From: Burkholderiales bacterium
GTDB lineage: Bacteria > Pseudomonadota > Gammaproteobacteria > Burkholderiales > Burkholderiaceae_C
Length of the DNA: 39,881 nucleotides
Reading direction: 5' to 3'
NCBI GenBank assembly: GCA_017302655.1
Contig: JAFLDE010000031.1
Span: forward strand, 1-39,881
Part shown: piece by piece, positions 8,376 through 17,979 of the stretch
Numbering within the stretch: position 1 is the stretch's first letter
Layout of the letters: each line of letters begins with the position of its first letter
Notes under the pieces: model-generated
Seen by the model: the letters and a program-made list of their open reading frames with translations, nothing else
What the model was told of the DNA's origin: nothing
Database searches by the model: none
Program-made: the position numbers and the translations under genes

Positions 8376-9812
8376 ATGTCTCGGTCCCAGACAGGCGCGG
8401 CACCCGCCGCATACCTAGACGGCCCCACCCGCGCGTTTGCGGTGATGGCCGTCATTTACGGGGTGGTGGGCATGCTGGTTGGCGTCATCATTGCCGCCCA
8501 GCTGGCTTGGCCCGAACTGCTCAATGGCATTTCCTGGTTGAGCTACGGCCGCTTGCGCCCCTTGCACACCAACGCAGTGATCTTCGCTTTCGGCGGCTGC
8601 GTGCTCATTGCTACCAGTTATCACGTGGTGCAGCGCACCTGCCAGGTGACCCTGTTCCTGCCCAAGCTGGCCTGGTTCACATTCCTGGGCTGGAACCTGA
8701 TCATCCTGTCGGCAGTGGTGACGCTGCCGCTGGGCATCACCTCTGGCAAGGAGTACGCCGAGCTGGAGTGGCCGATTGACCTGCTGATTGCGGTGGTCTG
8801 GGTCGCCTACGCCATCGTCTTCTTCGGAACCATCGGCACACGCAAGGTGCGTCACATCTACGTGGCGAACTGGTTCTTCGGGGCCTTCATCATCACCGTG
8901 GCACTGCTGCACATCGTCAACAGCGCCGCCATGCCGGTGAGCCTGTGGAAGAGCTACAGCGCCTACGCCGGTGTGCAGGACGCGATGGTGCAGTGGTGGT
9001 ACGGCCATAACGCGGTGGGCTTCTTCCTCACCGCCGGCTTCCTCGGGATCATGTATTACTTCATCCCGAAGCAGGCCGAGCGCCCGGTGTACAGCTACCG
9101 CCTGTCCATCGTGCACTTCTGGGCACTGATCTTCACCTACATGTGGGCGGGCCCGCACCACCTTCACTACACCGCGCTGCCCGACTGGGCGCAGAGTCTG
9201 GGCATGGTGTTCAGCCTGGTGCTGCTGGCGCCAAGCTGGGGCGGCATGATCAACGGCATCATGACCTTGTCGGGCGCTTGGCACAAGCTGCGCGACGACC
9301 CGGTGCTGAAGTTCCTCATCGTGTCCCTGTCGTTCTACGGCATGAGCACCTTCGAGGGTCCGATGATGTCCATCAAGACCGTCAACGCGCTCAGCCACTA
9401 CACCGACTGGACGGTGGGCCACGTGCACTCCGGCGCCTTGGGCTGGGTCGGCCTAGTTTCCATGGGCGCGCTGTATCACCTGATCCCCGTGCTCTGGGGC
9501 CGCAAGCAGATGTACAGCAAGCGCGCCATCGAGATCCACTTCTGGGTTGCGACCATCGGCATCGTGCTCTACATCGCCGCCATGTGGATTGCCGGCGTGA
9601 TGCAGGGCCTGATGTGGCGTGCCACCAACCCCGACGGCACCCTGGTCTACAGCTTCGTTGAGAGCGTGAAGGCGACCTATCCGTACTACGTGGTGCGTTG
9701 GCTGGGTGGTGTCCTGTACCTGGGCGGCATGCTCATCATGCTGTGGAACGTGGTCATGACGATCAAGAGCGGCGAGGTCAAGCAAGTGGCCCCGAAGCTG
9801 GCGACCGCTTGA
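8376..9812 (+). CDS. ccoN: cbb3-type cytochrome c oxidase subunit I
   Basis: CcoN is the catalytic core of the high-affinity terminal oxidase and holds low-spin heme b and the heme b3-CuB centre. The 478-residue protein has about 12 membrane helices and the family His motifs: [38 protein letters not shown], and [17 protein letters not shown]. The ATG at 8376 is chosen because AGGAGGA lies five bases upstream; an in-frame ATG at 8349 has no ribosome-binding site. It heads ccoNOQP behind an FNR box, so low-oxygen induction is expected. Confidence 0.98.
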   Translation: MSRSQTGAAPAAYLDGPTRAFAVMAVIYGVVGMLVGVIIAAQLAWPELLNGISWLSYGRLRPLHTNAVIFAFGGCVLIATSYHVVQRTCQVTLFLPKLAWFTFLGWNLIILSAVVTLPLGITSGKEYAELEWPIDLLIAVVWVAYAIVFFGTIGTRKVRHIYVANWFFGAFIITVALLHIVNSAAMPVSLWKSYSAYAGVQDAMVQWWYGHNAVGFFLTAGFLGIMYYFIPKQAERPVYSYRLSIVHFWALIFTYMWAGPHHLHYTALPDWAQSLGMVFSLVLLAPSWGGMINGIMTLSGAWHKLRDDPVLKFLIVSLSFYGMSTFEGPMMSIKTVNALSHYTDWTVGHVHSGALGWVGLVSMGALYHLIPVLWGRKQMYSKRAIEIHFWVATIGIVLYIAAMWIAGVMQGLMWRATNPDGTLVYSFVESVKATYPYYVVRWLGGVLYLGGMLIMLWNVVMTIKSGEVKQVAPKLATA

Positions 9813-9830
9813 GCGAGCAAGGAGAACAAC

Positions 9831-10490
9831 ATGGCTGACACCCATCACAAGCCCTCGGGTCACGAGCGCATCGAGACCAGCAACTTCCTGATGATCGTGC
9901 TGATCGTCGTGGCCGTCGCCTTCGGCGGCCTGGTCGAAATCGTGCCGCTGTTCTTCCAGCGCAGCACGACGCAGGCGGCCGAGGGGCTCAAGCCCTACAC
10001 GGCGCTGCAACTGGCCGGGCGGGACGTGTACATCCGCGAGGGTTGCTACAACTGCCACTCGCAGATGATCCGTCCCTTCCGCGCCGAGACCCTGCGCTAC
10101 GGCGACTACAGCAAGGCCGGCGAGTTTGTCTACGACCACCCCTTCCAGTGGGGCAGCAAGCGCACTGGCCCTGACCTGCATCGCGTCGGCGGTCGCTACT
10201 CGGACGAATGGCACCGCGTGCACCTGATGAACCCGCGCGACGTGGTGCCCGAGTCCAACATGCCGTCGTATCCCTGGTTGGCGACGGCTCAAGTGGACCC
10301 GGCCGGCATGGCGCCAAAAATGACGGCCTTGCGCCGCCTGGGCGTGCCCTACAGCGATGCCGAGGTCGCCGGTGCGGCCGAGGCCGTCAAGGGCAAGACG
10401 GAACTGGACGCACTGATCGCCTACCTGCAAGGCATGGGGGTCAAGGCCCAGCCGGCTGCGCAAGCCGCCGCCACTGGAGCTGCGCAATGA
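9831..10490 (+). CDS. ccoO: cbb3-type cytochrome c oxidase subunit II (mono-heme)
   Basis: CcoO is a membrane-anchored mono-heme cytochrome c passing electrons to CcoN. The 219-residue protein has an N-terminal anchor ([20 protein letters not shown]), then a periplasmic domain with the heme-binding CYNCH at residues 72-76, followed by SQMIRPF and the [16 protein letters not shown] region. The axial Met is likely in [10 protein letters not shown]. It starts 18 bases after ccoN behind AAGGAGAA. Its TGA overlaps the ccoQ ATG (ATGA), so the two are translationally coupled. Confidence 0.98.
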   Translation: MADTHHKPSGHERIETSNFLMIVLIVVAVAFGGLVEIVPLFFQRSTTQAAEGLKPYTALQLAGRDVYIREGCYNCHSQMIRPFRAETLRYGDYSKAGEFVYDHPFQWGSKRTGPDLHRVGGRYSDEWHRVHLMNPRDVVPESNMPSYPWLATAQVDPAGMAPKMTALRRLGVPYSDAEVAGAAEAVKGKTELDALIAYLQGMGVKAQPAAQAAATGAAQ

Positions 10491-10654
10491 CCGGCATTGA
10501 CATCAACACCCTGCGCTCCGCAGCCACCTTGCTCGGCTTCGTCGCCTTCATGCTGCTGGTGTGGCGTGTCTGGCGCCGTGAGGCCCAGCCCCAACACGAC
10601 AGCGCCGCTGCGCTGCCGTTCATTCAAGACAATGAAGGAGGTCCCCGTGAGTGA
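10487..10654 (+). CDS. ccoQ: cbb3 oxidase small subunit CcoQ/FixQ
   Basis: The 55-residue single-helix protein reads [20 protein letters not shown], then a Trp/Arg-rich [10 protein letters not shown] stretch and an acidic tail ending [13 protein letters not shown]. The short length, one helix, basic post-helix stretch and position between ccoO and ccoP identify it as CcoQ, which stabilises the complex. It overlaps ccoO by four bases and ccoP by eight. Confidence 0.93.
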   Translation: MTGIDINTLRSAATLLGFVAFMLLVWRVWRREAQPQHDSAAALPFIQDNEGGPRE

Positions 10655-11555
10655 CTTCGTTTCCAGCGGCTGGTCGTGGTTCGTCATCGCGATCACGGTC
10701 GGCGGCCTGGTCTTTTGCATCTGGCTGCTGCTGGCTGCCAGCAAGACCGCCAAGATGAGCGACGACGGCACCACCGGCCATGTGTGGGATGAGGATCTGC
10801 GTGAAATGAACAACCCGCTACCGCGCTGGTGGCTGTGGTTGTTCGTCATCACCGTGGTCTTCGCAGCGCTCTACCTCTACCTTTATCCGGGCTTGGGCAC
10901 GAACCAAGGTTCGCTGAAGTGGAGCCAGGAAGGGCAGTTGGCCGCCGAACAAGATGCGGCGAAGGCCAAGTTGCAGCCCTTGTTCGCGAAGTATGTGGCC
11001 ATGGATGCGGACGCCTTGGCCAAAGACAGCGAAGCCATGGGCATGGGCCAGCGCTTGTTCATCAACAACTGCGCGCAATGCCACGGTTCCGACGGTCGTG
11101 GCAGCAAGGGCTTCCCCAACTTGGCCGACGGCGACTGGCTGTGGGGCGGCGAGTTCGACGCCATCAAGACCACCATCACGCAAGGTCGGCAGGGCGTGAT
11201 GCCCCCGATGGCTGCGGCTGTGGGATCTGCCGAAGACCAGCGCAATCTGGCTCACTACGTGCTGAGCTTGTCCGGCAGCGCGCACAACAGCATCAAGGCG
11301 CAGTTGGGCAAGGAGAAGTTCGGGGCCTGTGCGGCCTGCCATGGCCCGCAGGGCAAGGGCAATACCGCACTGGGCGCGCCGAACCTCACCGACAAGGTAT
11401 GGCTGCACGGCTGGGGCGAGGATGCCATCATGGCGATGATCAGCAACGGCAAGCACAACATCATGCCGCCGCAGGACAAGCTGCTCACCCCCGAGCAAAT
11501 TCACGTCCTGGCTGCTTATGTGAAGCAACTCGGCGCCGGCGCCAAGACCCAGTGA
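10647..11555 (+). CDS. ccoP: cbb3-type cytochrome c oxidase subunit III (di-heme)
   Basis: CcoP is the di-heme cytochrome c that takes electrons from the soluble or bc1 donor. The 302-residue protein has two N-terminal membrane helices (the first around VIAITVGGLVFCIWLLLA, the second around WLWLFVITVVFAALYLYLYP), the linking HVWDEDLREMNNPLPRWW stretch typical of CcoP, then two c-type heme motifs, CAQCH at residue 142 and CAACH at residue 228. The GTG at 10647 is chosen because GGAGGT lies four bases upstream and the conserved N-terminus starts there; the frame is open further upstream only as a shadow. It overlaps the ccoQ end by eight bases. Confidence 0.97.
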   Translation: MSDFVSSGWSWFVIAITVGGLVFCIWLLLAASKTAKMSDDGTTGHVWDEDLREMNNPLPRWWLWLFVITVVFAALYLYLYPGLGTNQGSLKWSQEGQLAAEQDAAKAKLQPLFAKYVAMDADALAKDSEAMGMGQRLFINNCAQCHGSDGRGSKGFPNLADGDWLWGGEFDAIKTTITQGRQGVMPPMAAAVGSAEDQRNLAHYVLSLSGSAHNSIKAQLGKEKFGACAACHGPQGKGNTALGAPNLTDKVWLHGWGEDAIMAMISNGKHNIMPPQDKLLTPEQIHVLAAYVKQLGAGAKTQ

Positions 11556-11562
11556 GCCCCGA

Positions 11563-12981
11563 TTGAGCGATTCAGCCACCGTCAGCCTGTACAAGAAGCG
11601 TGAGCGCATCCATCCCCGCGAGGTGCGGGGGGGATTCCAGAACTGGCGGTGGCTGTTCGTCTTCCTGACCCAGGCTGTCTTTTACGGCCTGCCTTGGTTG
11701 CAGTGGGCGACTGAAGCGGGCGCGCGCCAGGCCGTGTTGTTCGACCTGGAGGCCCGACGCTTCTACCTGTTCGGGTTGGTGCTGTACCCGCAGGACTTCA
11801 TCTACCTCGCGGCGCTGCTCATCGTCTGCGCCTACGCGCTGTTCCTGTTCACGGCGGTCGCTGGCCGACTCTGGTGTGGCTATGCCTGCCCGCAGACGGT
11901 CTACACCTCCATGTTCCTGTGGATCGAGCAGCGCTTCGGCGGCAGCCGAGCGCAGCGCGTGAAGCTCGAGAAGGCACCTTGGGGGTGGGACAAGCTGTGG
12001 CGTGTGGGCGGCATGCACATCGCCTGGATCCTGCTGGCCTTGTTCACCGGCTTCAGCTTCGTGGGCTACTTCACGCCCATCCGTGATCTGGCGCCGTTGG
12101 TGCTGGCGGGTCAACTCGGACCCTGGCAGACCTTCTGGATCCTGTTCTACAGCTTTGCCACCTGGGGCAATGCCGGCTTCCTGCGCGAACAGGTCTGCAA
12201 TTACATGTGCCCGTACGCGCGCTTTCAAAGCGCGATGTTCGACCGCGACACGCTGATCATTGGGTATGACGTCGAGCGCGGCGAGCCGCGCGGCAAGAAA
12301 AAGCGTGGCCAGACCGGCGTGGGCGACTGCATCGATTGCGGCCTGTGCGTGGAGGTCTGCCCGACCGGCATCGACATCCGCAAGGGCTTGCAGTACGAGT
12401 GCATTGGCTGCGCGGCCTGCATCGACGTGTGCAACGGCGTGATGGACAAGATGGGCACGCCGCGCGGACTGATTCGCTACGACACCGAGAACGGCATCGA
12501 GCAGCACCTGAGTCGCTCACAGGAATGGCGGCGGGTGCTGCGGCCGCGCGTCTGGGTTTACTCCGGCGTCATGTTGCTGATTGTCCTTGCGGTGGCTGCA
12601 AGCTTGTTCATGCGGGCGCCGTTCCGCTACGACGTGGTTCGCGACCGGGCATCGCTGGGGCGCTGGAATGAACAAGGGCAACTCGAGAATGTCTACCGGC
12701 TCCAGATCATGAACGTGTTGGAAAGCTCGCAGCGCTACCGCGTTCGTGTAGAGGGCGATGGTCAGGTGCTGCCCGGCCTGCAAGTGGCCAGAAGCGTGCA
12801 GGAAGTGACGCTCGGGCCCATCGAGGCGCGTTGGGTTCCCGTGGCGGTGCATCTCCCAGAGGGGACGCTACCTTCCAAGACCGGCGCGCACTCGATACGC
12901 TTCGTGGTCGAGCGCATCGCCCAGGGCGATGACGCAAGTTACGAGATCGCTGAAAAGACAACCTTCATGGTGCCCCGATGA
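11563..12981 (+). CDS. ccoG: cbb3 oxidase assembly iron-sulfur protein CcoG (RdxA/FixG)
   Basis: CcoG is a membrane polyferredoxin that reduces copper during cbb3 assembly. The 472-residue protein has about five membrane helices, the cysteine motifs CGYACPQTVY and CNYMCPYARFQ, and a 2x[4Fe-4S] ferredoxin segment with CIDCGLCVEVCPTGIDI and CIGCAACIDVC. A C-terminal Ig-like periplasmic domain follows the last helix. The start is TTG at 11563, eight bases after ccoP. Its TGA overlaps the fixH ATG by four bases. Length and domain order are normal. Confidence 0.96.
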   Translation: MSDSATVSLYKKRERIHPREVRGGFQNWRWLFVFLTQAVFYGLPWLQWATEAGARQAVLFDLEARRFYLFGLVLYPQDFIYLAALLIVCAYALFLFTAVAGRLWCGYACPQTVYTSMFLWIEQRFGGSRAQRVKLEKAPWGWDKLWRVGGMHIAWILLALFTGFSFVGYFTPIRDLAPLVLAGQLGPWQTFWILFYSFATWGNAGFLREQVCNYMCPYARFQSAMFDRDTLIIGYDVERGEPRGKKKRGQTGVGDCIDCGLCVEVCPTGIDIRKGLQYECIGCAACIDVCNGVMDKMGTPRGLIRYDTENGIEQHLSRSQEWRRVLRPRVWVYSGVMLLIVLAVAASLFMRAPFRYDVVRDRASLGRWNEQGQLENVYRLQIMNVLESSQRYRVRVEGDGQVLPGLQVARSVQEVTLGPIEARWVPVAVHLPEGTLPSKTGAHSIRFVVERIAQGDDASYEIAEKTTFMVPR

Positions 12982-13220
12982 GCCCCAGTCCGAATCCCAC
13001 TCAGCCTTGGTATCGCCAACGCATCACCTGGCTGGTGGTGGGGCTGCCCTTGATCGCCGTGGCGGCCAGCTTCACCACGCTGTTCATCGCCATCGGCCAT
13101 CCGGACCCAGTCATCAAATCGACCGCCGCTGCAGCTGAGGAGCGCCCGGCAGTCGAAGGGCGCAATCACGCCCAGACCGGGGGTAGACCCCAGGCTGCAG
13201 AAGGTTCAGCAGGCCGCTGA
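12978..13220 (+). CDS. Short FixH/CcoH-like membrane protein
   Basis: The 80-residue protein has one membrane helix (ITWLVVGLPLIAVAASFTTLFI) followed by AIGHPDPVIKSTAAA and a short tail with EGRNHAQTGG. It sits directly after ccoG with an ATGA overlap, the place of fixH in cco clusters, and the helix plus H-PDPV motif fit the N-terminal part of FixH. Rhizobial FixH is about twice as long. Short versions occur in betaproteobacteria, so this is probably the local form rather than a broken gene. Its 3' end overlaps the convergent fnr gene by 15 bases. Confidence 0.75.
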   Translation: MSPSPNPTQPWYRQRITWLVVGLPLIAVAASFTTLFIAIGHPDPVIKSTAAAAEERPAVEGRNHAQTGGRPQAAEGSAGR

Positions 13221-13955
13221 AGACACCAGGCGCTGCAAGGCGTCCAGGTCGAGGACGGTGATCTGGCGCTGTTTGACTTCCAGGATGCCCTCGTCCTGGA
13301 ACTTGGAGAAGGTGCGGCTCACCGTTTCCAGCTTCAGGCCGAGGTAGGAGCCGATTTCCTCTCGCGTCATGCGCAGCACGAGCTCGGTGGCCGAATACCC
13401 ACGCGCGCGAAGACGCTGGGTCAAGTTGAGCAGGAAGGCCGCCACGCGCTCTTCGGCGCGCATGCTGCCTAGCAGCATCATCACGCCGTGATCGCGCACG
13501 ATTTCCCGGCTCATGATGCGATGCAACTGGGTCTGCAAAGCGCCGAAATCGCGTGCCAGATGCTCGAGATCGTGGTACGGCAGCACGCAGACCGAAGAGT
13601 CTTCCAGCGCCTCCGCATCCACCGAGTGGTGGCCGCTGGCGATGCCATCAAGGCCGAGCAATTCGCCGGCCATCTGGAAGCCCGTGACTTGCACACGGCC
13701 GTCTTCGCTGGTCAGGCAGGTCTTGAAGAAGCCGGTGCGCACAGCGTAAAGCGCGTGGAAAGGCTCGGTGGCGCGGAACAGGGACTCACCGCGCGGCACC
13801 ACCTTGCGCTGACTCATGAGGCCATCCAGCTTCTCCATGTCGACCGGGTTCAGGCCGACGGGCAAGCACAGTTCGCGCAGATTGCAGTCGGAGCATGCGG
13901 TGCGCAGCGGCTCCAGGCGGACGGGTGGAAGCGTGGTGGGCATGACGCAGATCAT
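13206..13955 (-). CDS. fnr: FNR/CRP family oxygen-responsive transcription regulator
   Basis: This is a global anaerobic/microaerobic activator sensing oxygen through a [4Fe-4S] cluster. The 249-residue protein has the three N-terminal cluster cysteines (C21, C24, C30 in CSDCNLRELC) and the central one (C123 in SVCVLPY), a cyclic-nucleotide-binding fold, and a helix-turn-helix reading EEIGSYLGLKLETVSRTFSK, where E..SR is the FNR-type contact set for TTGAT half-sites. The ATG at 13955 is chosen because AGGAG lies nine bases upstream; ATG at 13943 is an alternative. The likely targets are the boxes at 8309 and 13990. The 3' end overlaps fixH convergently. Confidence 0.95.
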   Translation of the reverse strand: MICVMPTTLPPVRLEPLRTACSDCNLRELCLPVGLNPVDMEKLDGLMSQRKVVPRGESLFRATEPFHALYAVRTGFFKTCLTSEDGRVQVTGFQMAGELLGLDGIASGHHSVDAEALEDSSVCVLPYHDLEHLARDFGALQTQLHRIMSREIVRDHGVMMLLGSMRAEERVAAFLLNLTQRLRARGYSATELVLRMTREEIGSYLGLKLETVSRTFSKFQDEGILEVKQRQITVLDLDALQRLVSSAAC

Positions 13956-13989
13956 AAGGACATGCTCCTGAAGCCAGTCTGACCAGGGC

Positions 13990-14003
13990 TTGCGGCATGT
14001 CAA
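13990..14003. promoter_or_regulatory. Weak FNR-like box between fnr and hemN
   Basis: TTGCGGCATGTCAA matches eight of ten defined FNR positions; the right half GTCAA is good and the left half TTGCG is poor. It lies 34 bases upstream of the fnr start and 36 bases upstream of hemN, in the 84-base region between the divergent starts. It could serve both genes, but the match is imperfect. Confidence 0.5.
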
Positions 14004-14039
14004 AGCAGTCGGATCGGCGAACCGGCAGCATCGCTCACC

Positions 14040-15458
14040 ATGTCAGCCATCTCACCCATGACGCAGCGGGAGCCAGTCTTCCAAGTGCTGCCGCCCAACT
14101 TGCTCGATCGTTTGGGTGCCGCGGGGCCTCGCTACACGAGTTATCCGACTGCGGATCGCTTCGTGGAGGCGCATGGCCCGGAGCAGCATCAACAAGCGCT
14201 CGCGCAACGCGCGCAGGGACCGGGCAGGGCGGCACCGCTGTCGGTCTATGTGCATGTGCCGTTTTGTGAGTCGCTCTGCTACTACTGTGCCTGCAACAAG
14301 ATCGTCACCAAACACCATGAACGGGCCAAAGACTATCTGCGCCTCTTGGACCTCGAAATTGATCTGTGGGGACGCCATTTGGGTGGCCGACCGGCGGTCA
14401 GCCAGTTGCACCTGGGCGGCGGTACGCCGACCTTCCTTTCCGACGAGGAGATGGAGAAACTCGTCGGCCGCTTGCGTGAGGCCTATGAATGGATGCCGGG
14501 CATTGAGGCTTCGATTGAGATCGACCCGCGCACGGTCACCCGCGCCCGCCTGCAGCACCTGAAGGCGCTCGGCTTCAATCGCATCAGCTACGGCGTGCAG
14601 GACTTCGATGCCCGCGTGCAGCAGGCCGTGCATCGCGTGCAGCCCTATGAGCAAGTCGCGCAACTGATGCAGGACGCGCGCGACATTGGCTTTGCCTCCA
14701 TCAATGTCGACCTCATCTGCGGGCTGCCGCTGCAGACCAAGGCCAGCTTTGCGCGCACGCTAGAGCAGGTCGCCGGTCTTCGCCCGGACCGCATCGCGCT
14801 CTACGCCTACGCTCACCTGCCACAGCGCTTCAAGGCTCAGCGGCGCATCCACACCGCCGAAATTCCCAGCGCCGATGTGCGCCTGCAGTTGCATGCCGAC
14901 GCCATCGCCGCCTTCCTGGCCGCTGGCTACGAGCACATCGGTATGGACCATTTCGCGCTGCCCGGTGACGCGCTGACCCAGGCCAAGCGGCAGGGAAGAC
15001 TGCATCGCAATTTCCAGGGCTACACCGTGCAGCCCGATGGGGACCTCATTGGTCTGGGCGTCTCCTCCATCAGCCGCGTCGGTGCCAGCTATGCACAGAA
15101 TGCCAAGACCATCGAGGAGTACGCCGACGCGCTGAACCAGGGCCAGTGGCCCGTGCAGCGCGGCATCGCATTGACCCGCGATGACTTGGTGCGTCGCAGC
15201 GCCATCATGGCGCTGATGTGTCAAGGTCGGCTCGATTTCGAAGGGCTCGCCAGCGCACATTTGATCGACCCACGCCAGTACTTCGCGCAGGAGTTGGAAA
15301 CCCTGGCCTCGCAGCAGGCTGAAGGCCTGGTGAAGGTCACTGAGCAAGCGGTCGAGGTGACACCGCTGGGCTGGTTCTTCGTGCGCTCCGTGGCCGCAGT
15401 GTTCGACCGCCATCTTCAACAGGACCGAGCCCGCGAGCGCTACAGCAAAATCATCTGA
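14040..15458 (+). CDS. hemN: Oxygen-independent coproporphyrinogen III dehydrogenase
   Basis: HemN is a radical-SAM enzyme that decarboxylates coproporphyrinogen III to protoporphyrinogen IX without oxygen, making heme when oxygen is low. The 472-residue protein has the cluster motif CESLCYYCAC from residue 76 (CxxxCxxC plus the extra Cys of true HemN), GGGTPTFLS, IEIDPRTVT, GVQDFD and the conserved C-terminal domain. The length and motif distinguish it from shorter HemW. It is divergent from fnr across an FNR-like site and next to the cbb3 cluster, which fits a shared low-oxygen regulon. The ATG at 14040 is the first of two; MTQREPVF, seven codons in, is an alternative. Confidence 0.95.
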   Translation: MSAISPMTQREPVFQVLPPNLLDRLGAAGPRYTSYPTADRFVEAHGPEQHQQALAQRAQGPGRAAPLSVYVHVPFCESLCYYCACNKIVTKHHERAKDYLRLLDLEIDLWGRHLGGRPAVSQLHLGGGTPTFLSDEEMEKLVGRLREAYEWMPGIEASIEIDPRTVTRARLQHLKALGFNRISYGVQDFDARVQQAVHRVQPYEQVAQLMQDARDIGFASINVDLICGLPLQTKASFARTLEQVAGLRPDRIALYAYAHLPQRFKAQRRIHTAEIPSADVRLQLHADAIAAFLAAGYEHIGMDHFALPGDALTQAKRQGRLHRNFQGYTVQPDGDLIGLGVSSISRVGASYAQNAKTIEEYADALNQGQWPVQRGIALTRDDLVRRSAIMALMCQGRLDFEGLASAHLIDPRQYFAQELETLASQQAEGLVKVTEQAVEVTPLGWFFVRSVAAVFDRHLQQDRARERYSKII

Positions 15459-16135
15459 TGTTGCTGGACACTGCGCTGGTGGGCACCCTGGGCCTGATGG
15501 GATTGGCCTCGGTGCCCCATTGCGCTTTGATGTGCGGCGCTCCGTGCACCGCTGTCACCAGAGGCTCGCAGGCATTGCCGGTGCAAGCCGGGTTCCAGTT
15601 GGGCCGGGTCGTCGGCTATGCCGCGGTCGGCGCGGTGGCTGCGGCGGCCATGGGCCTGCTGCGCGACGCCTCGGTGGCCAACGCATTGCTCCGCCACCTA
15701 TGGACGCTGCTGCACAGCGCGCTGTTCGCGTTCGGCCTCTTCTTGATGATCGCCGGACGCTGGCCGAGTTGGGCGGGCCACTTGGGCCCGGGGGGTGGAC
15801 AGGCAGGGGCCACGTCCAACAGTGTCGTGCGCTGGCAGCGGGCAGCGGGCAGCGGACTGCTTTGGTTCGCCTGGCCCTGCGGGGTGCTGCAGGGGGCGCT
15901 CATCGTCGCCGCGCTGGCCAACACGCCGGCCGGCGGAGCCGCTGGGATGGCCGTGTTTGCGCTGGCGTCCAGCCCAGGGCTCATTGCGGCTCCCTTGCTC
16001 CTGCGCAAGCTGCTCGCAAGCTCAGGCCGCGAGACTTGGGCCCCTCGTCTCGCCGGCTTGATGTTGGCGGGTGCCAGCGCGTGGGCGCTGGGCCACGGCC
16101 TCTGGGCGCGCGTGGCCGAGTTCTGCGGTCTCTAG
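15458..16135 (+). CDS. TauE/SafE (UreH-like) family membrane protein linked to the cco cluster
   Basis: The 225-residue protein has about six hydrophobic segments and begins with an [10 protein letters not shown] motif near residue 22, the HCxxMCG signature of the UreH/DsbD-like membrane family found beside cbb3 and metal-handling genes. The start ATG shares one base with the hemN stop (TGATG), so it is co-translated with hemN. A role in copper handling or cytochrome maturation is a guess from the Cys/His motif and neighbours. The annotation name 'sulfite exporter' given to many relatives is not supported by anything visible here. Confidence 0.75.
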   Translation: MLLDTALVGTLGLMGLASVPHCALMCGAPCTAVTRGSQALPVQAGFQLGRVVGYAAVGAVAAAAMGLLRDASVANALLRHLWTLLHSALFAFGLFLMIAGRWPSWAGHLGPGGGQAGATSNSVVRWQRAAGSGLLWFAWPCGVLQGALIVAALANTPAGGAAGMAVFALASSPGLIAAPLLLRKLLASSGRETWAPRLAGLMLAGASAWALGHGLWARVAEFCGL

Positions 16136-16187
16136 AATCCCCCGCCACTTTCCCTTTACCCACCCACCGCACAGCGGAGCCTCACCC

Positions 16188-17441
16188 ATGTATCAACACA
16201 TCAAGGTGCCCGAAGGCGGCGCGAAGATCACGGTCAACGCCGACTTCTCGCTGAACGTCCCGAACAACCCCATCATTCCGTACATCGAGGGCGACGGCAC
16301 GGGCTTTGACATCACGCCGGTGATGATCAAGGTGGTCGACGCTGCGGTGGCCAAGGCCTACGGTGGTGCGAAGAAGATCCACTGGATGGAGATCTACGCC
16401 GGCGAGAAGTCGACCAAGGTCTACGGCCCCGACGTCTGGTTGCCCGATGAGACCCTGACCGTGCTGCGTGACTACGTGGTGTCGATCAAGGGCCCCTTGA
16501 CCACGCCGGTCGGTGGTGGCATCCGTTCGCTCAACGTGGCCCTGCGTCAAGAGCTCGATCTGTACGTCTGCCTGCGTCCGGTGCAGTACTTCACCGGTGT
16601 GCCCAGCCCGGTCAAGGAGCCGCACAAGGTGGACATGGTGATCTTCCGTGAGAACTCGGAGGACATCTACGCCGGCATCGAGTACGAGGCGCAGACCGAC
16701 AAGGCGAAGAAGGTCATCAAGTTCCTGCAAGAGGAAATGGGCGTCAAGAAGATCCGCTTCCCCGAGACCTCCGGCATCGGCATCAAGCCCGTCTCGAAGG
16801 AGGGCACCGAGCGCCTGGTGCGCAAGGCCATCCAGTACGCGATCGACAACGACAAGCCCAGCGTGACCCTGGTTCACAAGGGCAACATCATGAAGTTCAC
16901 CGAAGGGGGCTTCCGTGACTGGGGATACGCGCTGGCGCAGCGCGAGTTCGGCGCCCAGCTGATCGACGGCGGCCCGTGGTGCCAATTCAAGAACCCGAAG
17001 ACCGGCAAGGACATCGTCATCAAGGACTCGATCGCGGATGCCTTCCTGCAGCAGATCATCCTGCGTCCGGCCGAGTACAGCGTGATCGCCACCCTGAACC
17101 TGAACGGCGACTACATCTCCGACGCGCTGGCCGCGCAGGTCGGTGGCATCGGCATCGCCCCAGGCGCCAACCTCAGCGATTCGGTGGCCATGTTCGAAGC
17201 CACGCACGGGACCGCGCCGAAGTACGCCGGCAAGGACTACGTGAACCCGGGCTCGGAGATCCTCTCGGCAGAGATGATGCTGCGCCACATGGGCTGGACC
17301 GAGGCCGCCGACCTGATCATCAGCGCCACGGGCAAGGCGATCCTGAGCAAGAAGGTCACTTACGACTTCGCGCGCCTGATGGACGGGGCGACGCAAGTCA
17401 GCTGCTCGGGCTTCGGCCAGGTGATGATCGACTGCATGTAA
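16188..17441 (+). CDS. icd: NADP-dependent isocitrate dehydrogenase
   Basis: This enzyme oxidatively decarboxylates isocitrate to 2-oxoglutarate in the TCA cycle. The 417-residue product is nearly the E. coli length. It shows PYIEGDGTG near the N-terminus, the substrate loop [20 protein letters not shown] with the phosphorylatable Ser, [13 protein letters not shown], the Lys of [18 protein letters not shown], and the NADP-binding [13 protein letters not shown]. The ATG at 16188 follows GCGGAG and gives the standard N-terminus; earlier in-frame starts fall inside the preceding gene. A strong hairpin follows at 17449. Confidence 0.97.
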   Translation: MYQHIKVPEGGAKITVNADFSLNVPNNPIIPYIEGDGTGFDITPVMIKVVDAAVAKAYGGAKKIHWMEIYAGEKSTKVYGPDVWLPDETLTVLRDYVVSIKGPLTTPVGGGIRSLNVALRQELDLYVCLRPVQYFTGVPSPVKEPHKVDMVIFRENSEDIYAGIEYEAQTDKAKKVIKFLQEEMGVKKIRFPETSGIGIKPVSKEGTERLVRKAIQYAIDNDKPSVTLVHKGNIMKFTEGGFRDWGYALAQREFGAQLIDGGPWCQFKNPKTGKDIVIKDSIADAFLQQIILRPAEYSVIATLNLNGDYISDALAAQVGGIGIAPGANLSDSVAMFEATHGTAPKYAGKDYVNPGSEILSAEMMLRHMGWTEAADLIISATGKAILSKKVTYDFARLMDGATQVSCSGFGQVMIDCM

Positions 17442-17448
17442 TGGAAGA

Positions 17449-17478
17449 GCCGCGACCCGCAGGACTGCGGGTCGCGGC
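17449..17478. terminator. Perfect 13-bp hairpin after icd
   Basis: Arms 17449-17461 and 17466-17478 pair perfectly (13 bp, mostly G/C) around a GGAC loop, eight bases after the icd stop. There is no T-run, so it may act as a Rho-dependent or RNA-stabilising 3' end rather than a classic intrinsic terminator. Confidence 0.6.
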
Positions 17479-17948
17479 AAGCAGCGGGAGCGATGACGGC
17501 TGGAACATCGCGCTTCATCGCAGCGAAGATGGGATCAGGCACCCTGGAGCGAGTGCTCGCCTTGATGGGTGCCTCGACGGCGTTGGTGCCGTGAATCCTC
17601 GTCGGCGGTGCAGCCGCCGGCGAGGCAATGGGCGCCGGGGTGCATGGGGCCAATAGCAAGCAGGCGCTTGTGTCCGCCCCCTTTCGTGCCTGGGTGCGCT
17701 GGGGGCATCCGATGAGCAGGCCGCTCCAGCTTGGTCGTTGTCGCATCGGGCCGGCGTGCATCATCCTGGCGGCGAGCTGAGACCGTTGGGAGAGCAAGCC
17801 ATGCTGCACAAGCCGTTCAGGTGCGCCGACCGTTGGTCTGCCCACCCGCGGTCTGGAGTAGCGCGAAGCAAGCGCATGCTGGCTTAGCTGCACAGGACGG
17901 CAGGGCATTTGAAGGGGCTCGGTTGAAGAGCTCCGCAACAACCCTTGG
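17479..17948. other. Intergenic stretch with no recognisable gene
   Basis: Together with its flanks this is the only long gene-free interval (17442-18030). No reading frame here looks like a known protein. The longest minus-strand frame runs through the icd 3' end and the hairpin and is Ser/Pro/Arg-rich, as expected of a shadow. A short inverted repeat CGGCGG/CCGCCG occurs near 17600. No tRNA or transposon end was seen. It separates the core block from the glucan locus and could be a decayed remnant. Confidence 0.5.
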
Positions 17949-17978
17949 TTGACAGGCAAGCGGCCCGCGCGGCACACT
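17949..17978 (+). promoter_or_regulatory. Candidate promoter of the GH1-GH16-GH17 unit
   Basis: A perfect -35 TTGACA (17949-17954) is followed by an 18-base spacer and CACACT (17973-17978), a weak -10. The hexamer is one base from the operator at 17980. The same layout (TTGAC-N8+10-hexamer-G-operator) is seen with a good -10 at the porin promoter, which supports this assignment. Confidence 0.6.
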
Positions 17979-17979
17979 G

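Noticed and set aside
12978-13220. fixH considered as a truncated pseudogene
   Set aside because: It keeps its start coupling to ccoG, a complete helix and a normal stop, and short forms are usual in this bacterial group.
17360-17977. A 205-codon minus-strand frame downstream of icd
   Set aside because: It runs antisense through the icd end and the perfect hairpin, is Ser/Pro/Arg-rich and has no recognisable domain.
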